From Platerodrilus igneus (Eukaryota; Arthropoda; Insecta; Coleoptera; Lycidae): a stretch of 64,000 nucleotides of DNA. The translations under genes were made by a program, and so were the position numbers. This document shows, piece after piece, positions 48,144 to 60,500 of this stretch (position 1 is the stretch's first letter; the number at the start of each line of letters is the position of its first letter). The notes beneath the pieces are model-generated. The model worked only from the letters and a program-made list of their open reading frames with translations. It ran no database searches and was not told where the DNA came from. The stretch is taken from contig JARFIW010001469.1 in NCBI GenBank assembly GCA_036346225.1, forward strand, positions 14,168,001-14,232,000, written 5' to 3'.

Positions 48144-50994
48144 TATATAATATATATATATATATATATCGCCCATTTTGTCCATCTTTATTTAAGTTTT
48201 TACCAAAAGTTTTAATTTCCAATAGTATTTGCTTCAGCAGTAAGTCACTAATATTAGCTTCTTAAAATGCCTAACTTAAAATTTTATCATACAATTTGTG
48301 AACTTCTTTTCAAACATTCTTTGAAACATTCTAAAGAGGAAGAACGCAGCCATAAACGCCAAAATCCTTGCCGACGTGATGCCTGCTACTTCGGATAGGG
48401 AAAGGGATTGATTCAGCCATTATTTGTACAAGTTTGCGCAATTATTACTTTTTCCTTTGATTGTTTACTGCCCATTGTATTAATTTTATAGAAATTTATT
48501 CTACCAATTTTTCATTAAAATATATTGCTTACACAATCTTGACATTATCGCCATATGATGTTATCCTGAAAGCCTCGGTTTGGGTTAAGGTACTTACTAT
48601 TAAAACACTTAATACAGAGTTCATTGTACATACATGCATACTTCTTCATTGCGCAAACGATTAAAGAATGCTGTTTACAGGGTAAATTGGTTCCATTGAG
48701 CCTACCCCAAGAGTTAATGTAATCATAGGGAGATATGCCGTTACGTGTAAGTAACCGAAACTCATTATCAGCGTTAAAATTTTCCCTGGTGATGGATTTT
48801 TTATTATCATCTAAGTAGGAAGCTAATTTTTCGATGCTAGATGCCATAAACCTGATTGAATCGATAAATCTAAAACTAACTGTCGTACCTTTTACGTATT
48901 TTGTAAAAGATGTATTTTTCCTTATTTATTGTTAGAATGCTTAACGAACCTGAAAACCCTAACGCAATTTTTTTAATAATAAAATGCGAATCATAGCCTG
49001 ATAAGTTATGAAAAACTACTGGTATCATATAAGAATTGTGATAATTGACGTTGCAATCTTGATGAACCGCTCCTCGAAATTCACCTGTAAAGTGACAGTG
49101 ATCGCGAACTCAAATATCATCTATACCAAAAGGTTTATTGCAAATGTAACAGTGAAGAGCAAATTCAAATTCTGACTTTTGTTCTTCTGTTAAAGGGTTC
49201 ATAGGTTTTGGGTTACAGAAAATTTTAATCGTTGTTTCTGAAATCAGTTTCAATTGAGCAACAAACCATTCTATACAATCCTTTCCGCGATACAATTAAA
49301 ATTTGGAATATTTATTATCATACGAGCATTTCAAATAGTGCGCTACACTAAAGGGTATGTCTTTGGTAACGGACTGTGTTTAATATTACCTCCGGCTCAT
49401 TGCATGGTTCTAATATACTTTCGAGATCTGCATAAACTACAAATGATACCTTTTCTTGATAGTGGAAATGTTTAAATATTAGATACTTTTCAGATTCTTT
49501 AGGTAATCTTATTGAGCAAGTATTCTGTTTTTCGCAATGATTCGAATGATGCTTAAGTAATGCTGCTGTACTAAAATTATTTAAACATCTATAACAAAAA
49601 AATTTTCTATGGTGATGTGAAGACAACTGTTTTGCAAAAAAATTTGACATATCCTTAATCCAAATAAAATGAAAGTGATTCTCATTAGCATTTGTCGGAC
49701 GAGAATATTGTAAGGAATCGTTCTTTAAAACTAACAGATTAATAGGTTCTATTTTCCCTAAATTTTCACTTAAACAAAATGGGAGTATTTTAGTATTTTC
49801 TATGCAATATAGGTTAATTGCGAGATTGTTGAGCTTCTCAAATTTTTTTTGTCCTTTAATGCGATTGGAAACTGAATTGAATTGTAGCGTAATACTGTAT
49901 CAAAATGTGGATAGCTAGATATTCTATGAATATTTTGTTTAGCAGGATGTAAAGCGGAAACCAAGGCCCAAAGAAAGCAATGTTGGTCGTTATTTATTAC
50001 ATTTACCACAGCTCGTTTTTTTGCTATAAAGTCCGAAACCGGAACAAACGTTAAACACCCTCCTTTAAGCGGATCATGATTGTTTATATTTACCTTCAAG
50101 TGTAAAACTTGGATTGCCCAACTTGAATCCTTTTCGCTATATTCTTCCAATCGTTTCGATATCTTGTTCAATACGTTCTCCTTATACCACTGCTTGAGAT
50201 TGGTGTTTATATGGATGTGACGATTTGAGTAGGAAACAGCTTTAAAATTTGTTTCCCCAGTTGTAGGCTTAACATAGTTAGCGGTGAATATTGCATTAAC
50301 TTTCAACATTGACTTTTTTAAGCAAGCAACAATCTTGCGTTTAAAACTAGCAAACACCTTGTCTAAGAACACTAGAGGATCTTTATAACTTAAACTGATA
50401 ATAAGTCCCGTGATTATTCGCCTTCCAAAACAGGACTACATCATGCCAAACCAAATGCCTTTGCCTTTGATTTCTAAAAGACAAAACAAGAAAACTGAAA
50501 ATAAGCAATACTATATATAGAATCAAATGTTCATGTGGAGGACAATATGTAGGTCAATCAAAACAATACCTGGGTAACCGGCTAACACAACATAAAAGCG
50601 ACGCCAAAATAGGAAAAACAACCTGCGCACTTTCGACACATATAAAAGAAACAATCACACTTTAGATCTACAAAATGTAGAAATACTTGAAATAGAATCT
50701 AATTATTACAAACGATTATTTTTAGAATCCTACCACATTCAAAAAACAAATAACTGTTTAAATGAAAAAACTGATATTAATAATTTAGAAGCAGTATACT
50801 TTGGACTTTATAATTTTAAAAAACAAATATAACATTTCTAATAACTAGACAACCAGGTCACACATACAGTCTCATAGATTTCTTCACACAAAGTTTATAT
50901 AAATAATAACATTTTCTCAACCAAGTGTTTTACACTAAACTAAATCAAACTAATAAATTACAGATACAACAACCCAAAAAACAAACCAGTTTCC

Positions 50995-51039
<45 letters not shown>

Positions 51040-51466
51040 AACACACACACGCACACTCATCCACACACATATCCACACACATATACACTTAATGAAGATT
51101 TGTTGGTCAGATAAAATAAGAATTTCGAATTAATCATAACATTTTGTATTTTATTCAAATTATTTAAACGTAGAAAGCTAGTATTGACATACATCACTTT
51201 TAATAACAACTTTCAATGAGATGACGTTACATGTCAAAACTGGTTTTCTATAAAACACATTAAGTAAGTAATTTATAACTTTTATATATATGTAATTTAA
51301 TGCTATCTATTTGTAGCTTATGATTAAGGTAACAAATTTTCCGAAACGTTAAGTGTAATAAATGTTTTAAACCAAACCACTATCTTATTTCGAACGAAAT
51401 TTATCCCAATATTCATACAAAATCAATTAATTTATAACAAATACGTTCGTTATTGAAAGCAAGATC

Positions 51467-51520
<54 letters not shown>

Positions 51521-54500
51521 TATATATATATAATATTGCTAATATGTTCTGTGACGGCTTCTTCAGTAGTAGTCGTATACCAAATAAAATATTAGATAGA
51601 TTTTGTCTTTCGCTTACCTGTAAACACGTCCAGTTTGTAGTGTAACCGACACTACGGATCACTTCAAGTTCCTGTATTCAAGTGCAGTTAAATTTTTAAT
51701 GGATAAAACTGCTTATGCCAATATTTTTGAAGTACTTTTAAATCAATCATGTTATTATGGAATCAATGGCTACTAAATTGTTATGGTATCTTGTATATAA
51801 CATTTCTGTTCAAAATACTTTCTAAAAATACCAAATTCTGTTTTCCAGCTCCTAGCTATCCCGATTAGAATTATGTAATAAGCAAGAACTTATATTAATA
51901 ATCTACCTTTTTAGTACTGTAATGGTAACTCTAAATCTCTCAAAAGTGCACTTTGATAGTTTTTAAAAGATCTAATTCCAACCCTAATGAATATTTCTAT
52001 AATACCTTCCATAGCGCTAAAACTTACAATACACTGTACAAGTGAAGTTGTAAAACTTATCTTAAATTTAGCGGACCCAAATGCTAATTTACTATAATGC
52101 AAATTTCAAAAGCTTATTTACACTGAAAGAATATTAATACACGTAGGTGTCTCCTTTAAATACGGTCTTAAATTCCTCTACAGCAGATAATAAAAATGTC
52201 TTGAAATTTGTCTATTAAAATAATATTTTGCAGTATCCATAGGTTCTTCTTGGCACTCTTGATGTGACTTAATTGGTAGGTTGACCCATCGGCGATCAAA
52301 ACCGTAGGTTATGTGTTCGCATTCTGTCCGGGACCTTATATTATTCCATCTTTTAATTACTAGCTCAATTTGAAATGACCACTTAGGCTTTGCATAAAAG
52401 TCTTACTTATTATTTCATCTTATTAAAATAATACTAGTCATGATTTTTAATGTAGTGATGTAATTATATTATGCACGTGAGATTCCAGTTAGAAGAGAAT
52501 TGGGATTTGAACACCATGTCACCAGAGTCTTGTAGGATTCCCAAAAATTTTTCTAACGTAACAATTTCAATTGAAGATCTGGATTTCTGAGGAATATAAT
52601 ATGCATGGTCAAATGTAGCAATAAATGGTCCATGATTCACAATTAACTGTCTTAGGGTTGGTTAACTTCTTTGATTATTATTATTTAGATTTCACATAAC
52701 GTTTCTTTTACCAAATTAGTAAAGCATTATTTGCAAATTATCCTGTAACAAATTCTTAAAGAAACGTTTGGTATTAGAATCATAATACAGGAAGTTTATA
52801 AAAGAACTCCTTAATGTAAAGTTCTATTTGTACACAGTAAAGTTAAAATAATAGTTACTAAACCTATATAGTCCTAAAGAGAATCTTCTTAAGTTTTTTT
52901 TGATACCTAATAAAGTTTTATATCTGCATCATTTGTTGCCCTGGCCACGTCTAAACGATAATCAGTTTTTTCCCAGGTATTCAGCGGCATATCAAGTGTG
53001 ACGGATGCTACAGCTGCAACAATCCTCTCCCTCAAATGAACAATGTCACGGATCTTCTCGGAATAAACAATGTTTTTTACATGTCCCCAAAAAGGGAAGT
53101 TCCCATTTTCCTTAATCTTGTTCAAAATGTAGACTGCTAAATCGAATCTTTTCGCTATTGTCATTGGGCTTGATTTCATGCAGAAGTTGAATCTTATACC
53201 CAAGTAATTTAAGCCTCTTTCGCAATACTTTGTACACGGTAGACTTAAGTATTCCCAACTCCAAACTTCCCATTGACAATGACTTTTTAGGGCTACGAAT
53301 ACAAGATGTCCGGATCTGTTCCACATTCTGTTCAGAGACTGAAGGCATACCCGCTGGCTTAATTTTTAATACACTACCTGTTTCCCGAAAGTGGTTACAC
53401 CACTGCTGAATAGTTTTGTTGGTAGGTGCATCACCGCCAGATTCACGCCGATAATTACGCTGAACTGTGATCACTGAACTCGATTGGATAAACCAAATCA
53501 CACACTGAGCTTTCTGCTGTGGCTTAGCCATGACTGGTGGGTGGCGACTGCCGGCCGGCGGAAGCAGTAGCACTCTTCCCCCACCACACTCGCTCCAAAG
53601 CTGCGCACTGCGATCGAATATTAGCAAAACAATCTTGATAATATACTGAACTCAAGTTCAAAACCCAAAAGTTTATTTTTAGTTATGATTTTTTTAAGTC
53701 AAGTTTTTTTATTAACTCCCTGTATATAGAAACACCCTCAATACTACTTTTGTCGAATTTTTAAATAATGTTTCTAACAGTTTCCGTTTATTTTAGGTTC
53801 ATTGGTACATTCTCATTTATGAAACCACAAATTCTAGTACGGGATCCAGAACTCATTAAACAATTAGTCGTCAAAGATTTTGACCATTTTACCGATAGAG
53901 TATCACTTGTCAGTGAGGATGCAGAACCCCTATTTGCTAAAAATCTTCTAGGGCTAAAAGGACAAAAATGGCGAGACATGCGGGCAACTCTAAGCCCCTC
54001 TTTTACAAGCAGTAAAATGAAATTTCTCTTTGAAATCATTTATCAGTGTGCCGAACAGTTTACGAAACATATAGAGAAATCGTCCAAAGATGTTATGAAC
54101 GAAGAAATGAAAGATTTGTTTTCCAGATACACAAATGATGCAATTGCAACTGCTGCGTTTGGTATTTCAGTAGATTCATTGAAAAGTAAGGAAAATGAGT
54201 TTTTCTCAATGGGAAAGTGTTTATCTACATTCACTGGAGGAAGAGTAATTAAATTTTTTGGCTATCTTATTTTTCCTGCTTTAATGCGGGTAAGTAATGG
54301 TTTTTGTTCCACAAGGAAATTGTGTGCCAGATTTTCAATGGGTATTACCTAAAGAATCATGCTATTTAATTTTAAAAAGGGCACGATAGTTTATTTTTCC
54401 ATAATAGACATTTATCTTTTTTTGGTATGGGGTTTAGATCCAGAACTATTACTCTCTTAAGGCTATCTATTAGTAGATTTTAAACCATTCACAACTTAAA

Positions 54501-57500
54501 TTTATAAAAATTTTCCTCTTGCGTATATAATTTTTTACATTTTTTTGCTCATTAAACTTAGTCTTATCATTATAGTTACTGAAAATAACCATTTTCCCAG
54601 CATCTGTAACTATCTTCTTTGGTCGTGTTATAAAAGAAACCATACAAGCTCGAGAGGAACAAGGCATCATTCGCCCTGACATGATTCATCTCTTGTTAGA
54701 AGCTAAAAAAGGAAGAGCAAAAGAAGACGAGAAGTTGTCTACTGACGAAGGATTTGCCGCAGTTGACGAGGAGCTTCCAAATACGAAAGCCGACAGAAAT
54801 ATAAAATCCCATTTAACAGATGAAGATATAACTGCTCAAGCAGTATTATTTTTCTTTGCAGGTTTTGACACCTCTTCTAATCTAATGAGCTTTTTGGCTT
54901 ACGAGTTGGCAACTAAGAGAGATGTTCAGACAAAGTTGCAGGAAGAAATCGATAAAGCTATGGATAAGAACAATGGGAAAATAAGCTATGAAGTGGTTCT
55001 GACAATGAAATACTTAGATATGGTAGTTTCAGGTAAGCTTTTGTTATCAAACAGCGGGTAGTGTTCTTAACATTGCTAAGACGTTCACGAGTAACTTCAA
55101 AAATGTGTTATATTTTATTCAAGTTAACAAGCATCAATTAAAGTAGAGTGGCCTGTTCCCTCAATTGGAGTGCAGAGATCAGTAATGACATCCTATTCCT
55201 CTTGAGAACAGAACGCAATGTGGTATATAGTACCATCCCTATCAGGTCTAATAGACACAGCTTCAAAATGGAACTTCAACAAGGCTCAGTTCTAGGCTAC
55301 TTTTTATTCCTAGTACATATAAACGATTTCACTACCTTTATTAAAAACACTGTAACAACCGTTTGTGCTGATATACTAACCTTCTGGGGAAAGCTTCCAA
55401 CGTCACTTCGCTTATGTGAACCATCAAGGTCAATCTAATTACTGCATTTACTAGTTCGAAATGAACGAAAATTAAATGAATGCAAATTCTATATGTAGTA
55501 TTTTGACAAATTCTGCTAGCTGACAATATTGCTTCCAATATTTTATTTATATTAGTCTCAGCTCCTTAAGTTGTAGGTATAACTGTTGATCAAGGCTTTA
55601 ATTGGATGGACTGACCATATTTCCTCTCTTTTAGGCAAGTTTGCTTCTGCGTGCTTTGTTCTTAGAGCCGTTTTACCCCAAGCAATAAGTAAATTGATTG
55701 CGGTAATGTCAAGCCAAATTAATTTTTAGCGATCTTCTCATAATTAGAAGCCAAATGACACTTGTGGTTTAAAAAAATTCGACCGTTAAAGTGGAAATTC
55801 GAATATGCTAACGTATATCATGCACTTTGTAAGTGGAAGATGAAGCACGGTGTTGCTTTCTAGGAATACGGATACAATTATGAAAGGTTTCAAAAGACAT
55901 TTGCTTGCATTCTCCGCACACTGTTTAACAAAAATTAGATAATACACCACGTTAAGGAATTCAAATCTAGTATTGCATACACTTTGTCACGTTCCATTTA
56001 GTATTTGTAAATTGATTTAAAAACCATTAAACTTTCTACTTATTTGAATATGCGGGTTCGCTACAGTTCTATTATTTCAATTTCCGAAGTTTGGCAACCA
56101 ACTTTGTATCTCCTTTATATAATTCGTAAGTCCGCATGTAAGTTTATGTTATACTTTATGGTTCCTTACCTTGACATGGGTTTTTGATAATCAAAAATTC
56201 CCTTAATGCTGCAATTTTAAAATATAATTAAAAATCACTTTTGGTTTTCAGTTGTTCTATTGTTACTACACTTTCGAATGTTGGTTTTGTAATGAAACGT
56301 CATAGGAATACGCTCTTAAAAGTTTTATTCGTAAAGTGTACTTCGTGTTTGCCATATATAGAACGAGTAATCTAAGTAAAAATTGTGATTGATGTTTCAT
56401 CACGGCGCGGCGGTGTGGTTTAGTGAGTTGAAACCCAGCTAGACAGTATGAAGAAAAAATCTTGATGCTCTTGTCAAGTGAATGCACAAATTAAGCTAAA
56501 GTATACATGTGGTTTCTATATTTATACTTAGTGTTTCCTTTGGGTGTAACTGACCGTGACTCTTTAAAAAATTAGCAAATCCTTTCACAGTCTGCGCGAG
56601 GGAACATCATATAATGGTGACAAACACCTGTATACTTGACTTCTTATGGTACGTAGATTACGTACATTCTAGAACTGTTTTGATGAGCAGACGTGGACCT
56701 AAAAGAGGATAAAAATCCTGTAGATTTGCCCAATAACTTGAGGATTAGATTTAATTGTACTGTTGTAACATCTTTTTGCTTTTATGTTTCAGTAGCTTCC
56801 ATTCAAAACGAACTCATTTGCGCCAATATAGAGTAACTGGTTAAGATTCTGACATTTATAATATGTACGTCCATGCCTCTGTGTAAATGCAAGTATTTCG
56901 TTATTTGTAGTTCAATGTAGAATGTCATTAATCACAGTGATTAAAAGTCGCGTAGTCTGTTACCCTAAAGTATGGTGAAATATTTATGGGGTGCATAATG
57001 AAGTACTTTTTTATTTACAAAACACGCTTCTGATTGATTGTTACTTAAATATAATTTTTATTTATTGATTAGGTTCTTTTTTCCTGGGCCGTTCGCTTTA
57101 CGGGTAACAATTTCTGGCATTCTTAACGTGGGGCTTCGAATTTATAAAAATATTTTACGCTGATTGTACGCTGATAATTTAGTTCTTGCAGAAAAGAACC
57201 TCAAAAACTCTAACATTTGTATACGTTATTGTCGTGCTAATGCTGCTAGCGATTGTTTTTTCGCTATTGTGACTTGGAAACGAGACGTGAATCGATTGCT
57301 CAAACACGAACTGCAATATGAATTGTCTCTGAGGGGGTTTGACTGAGACGTTGGTGTAGAAGAATTACGTAAAGCCACCCGAATTGCGATTTGTATAGAA
57401 GTAAATCAATCCTTTCCTTCACACACCTATGGTCCTGATTTGAGGTAGACTGTGAGGTTATTAACACACTACACACTGAGGAATTTACTGGTGATACTAC

Positions 57501-60500
57501 AGAGAACACACACCCAACAACGTTGTGAATTAATGTTGGCTGAGTAGGCGGAGAAAGCCCTTAAGAAGAACAAAGTATTGTTCGCGTTAGAAACTGTTCT
57601 TTCCGAGGTCAACATGACCATAAGAAAGTTGAAAAGCTTCGTTTTGCTGATATTGCCCAGCAACCATCTTCTACTTCCACGGCCGCTAGATCGAACTATT
57701 TTCTATCCACCTGTGAGCACCCGTGAGCTAGGCATAGTTACTTCCGCTGCCCAAAATTTTATGACTGTTATTAAATATTTCCTTCTCTGGGGAAGACTTT
57801 AGACCAGAATTTCTGATCTGGATAAAAGAACTTAGCAGTTTCGAAATAAATCTGCGCAGCAATTTTTTACTGACACTTTTGAAATATTGACAGAAAGTCA
57901 CTATCTTTCTCTCACTTGTGGGCAAGACGTCCAAATATAAAAAGCCAAACTCTTGCCTGCGGATTATAACAAACGCTTACTTACTTACTTTCTTACTTAC
58001 TTACTTACGAGTCCTACCGAAACCAATAAGTTGTATGTAGCCACTATGCAAGGTTTATTTATGAAATTGCCTGTTACTCTATTAGAAACACAACAGTTAG
58101 AGGTTATACGAAGTAATTCACCCCCACAGTACCAATTTGCTTTATCTGTAGTAACAATTACTTCTGCGTCACAATTATTATCTAGATCGAAATTCGTTAA
58201 ATATTTTGTGGAAATGTTCCGACCATCCCGACACGGTCCGTTTGAAAAATGTTAGGCGAGCATTTTTCACAAAAATACACCCTCGTTCGGATGAGAGATA
58301 CAATGGAGGTCTCGTGTGTGAATGTTGTCACGCACGTTAAAAATCCCTACCTTGCTTGGAACAGCAAGGGTTCGACAAAATTCCAAATTTTCGAGGTAAA
58401 AAAAAACTCGCTTCCTGTCCAATGTAGTACTTTCAGGCAGAGCATTGGAAAATCACATGTAAGGAGACGTTCCGACCACCACCTTCTAGCACTACCCTTG
58501 ATTTATGAAACTTTTGCTAGCGTATGCCCATTCTAAGGGCACTCTGCGTTCTAAAACTACGTCTGATATGCCTTCAGCTGCTACTACTATTTCTCAAGTC
58601 CGTGTTCTCATTCGACCCAGCTGCCATGTGGTTTTAACTCTGCTCATACTGGCTCACCACCTGAGCTAGTTTTTCTCCTACCACTATGCTTCGTACTACA
58701 TATGCTCTGACTAAACCAGTTATTTGTTTTGATTATGATAAAGTTGGACATCTCTCTCCTTATTGTTCTCGTCCTATGGTGAACAGTGAGTGAGCCGGTG
58801 CAACTATCTTAATAATCGTACGTATTGTTTAAACTGACGATAGAGTTTTTAGCCCGAGACGAGGACCCCGTCCTTCCGCAGTTTCGGACTTTCCCATCTC
58901 AGACCTTAATGAACAATTTTGACCTTTTATGAATTCTGTTTGCACTAATGTTTAGTGATGGATTCGAACCGAACCAAACCAAACCTTGCCCTAGGTTCGG
59001 TTCGGTTCGAAAACTTTTTAGTCCGGTTCGGTTCGAAAAAATATATTCCGGTTCGGTTCGAAAAAAACGAACCGAACCGATCCGGTTCGACATTTTGATA
59101 TTTTAAACAACTAGTGCGTTCAACTACAACAATTTAAATGTTTAATGTAGTTTTTGTATTTAGTAGTTGCTACTTTCAAATTAACACAAAATTAATTTGC
59201 TTTAGATTTTAGTAGCATAAATCATATTAATACTATTTGTCCAGATTTGATTTTTCAATACGTACTATTTTTAACAAAGCGTAATAACAATTAGGTTAAT
59301 AGTGAAAGCCAACTCTAAAATTTCGAACGTGTTAATAATTGAGGATTTTACTAATGTCATCTTACCTTACATGTGATTTTCCAATGCTCCACCCGAAGGT
59401 ACTACATTGGCCAGGAGGTCCGTATTTTGTTGCCTGGAAATTTAGAATTTTGCCGAACCCTTGCCGTTCCAGGCAAGGTAGGGATCTTTAACGTGCGTGA
59501 CAACACACACACGGGACCTCCATTTAACCTCTCATCCGAACGAGGGCGTAATTTTTGTGAAAAATGCTTACCTGCCATTTTTCAAGCAGTCGGCCGTGTC
59601 GGAATTCGAACCCAGGACCTTGGGATCCGTAGTCTTACGCTTACTATATTGATCCACGGCGACCCGAATGTCATTTTACCGTGCAATAATGATATCACAC
59701 GATCTTTGTGATTACTTTTATTTTAGTTTTAGTTAGTATAAAAAGCGTATCAAAACAATAGGGTGTTGCTGATTTCTTATACAGTATAAACAAAAAGCTG
59801 TTTGTCAGTTTAACTTTATTATTATTATTATTTCTTTTAAAAGACAATATCAGATGGTTCTCGAAAAGAATCGTAAATCTGCCTCAAATAGCGTATACGT
59901 TTTTTTTATAATAAAATATAACAGTATTTATGGCACGAGCATTATGTCTGCTTGTTATTTGCATTATACTGTGTTATTTTATGTCGGCACTGAATGAAAA
60001 GTTTATGCCGTCATGAGTCATCAACTTCAACTCTTGGTTTTGAGAGAAAGTTCGGGGTCATCCTTCTGGAATATCGGCTACTTCTAAAGACGTTAGTTGT
60101 AATGGCCACACTAAACAAACATTAAATAGTATGGTACCATGCGTTTTGTAACACCATTTTTTGAGCGATTATGTACAAAAGAAAAGGAGATTAGTTTTTG
60201 CTACAAGGTCACATTTTTTAATATTAATAGAAAGCTGGTTTTCATACAAAAGTAAAAAAATTCAAAATGATGAATTAGTAATGCATACTTAATTAAGAAT
60301 TGAATTGTTTGGTTTATTCTGAAAACTTCTGTAGTCTCTAGACCGTGACCTCCGCTTGTATATGTTTAAGATGGTTTTCAACAGGACTTCTGTTCATTAA
60401 ATAAAATAAGCTTGTTTTTAAAACCAAATTTTTAATATCATTTCGAGTTTCTTTAATATCTAATACTAGTTATAAACAAACAACAATTTGAAATAAAAAG

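Noticed and set aside
51465..51662. 65-aa ORF with Ile/Tyr repeats
   Set aside because: Translation of (TA)n microsatellite; the same applies to ORFs at 25549, 27735, 38242, 45331 (part) and 45749.
54600..54602. Alternative exon 3 acceptor TTTTCCCAG|CA
   Set aside because: Out of phase with exon 2; the upstream TTATAG|TTA acceptor keeps phase 0 and the expected residues.
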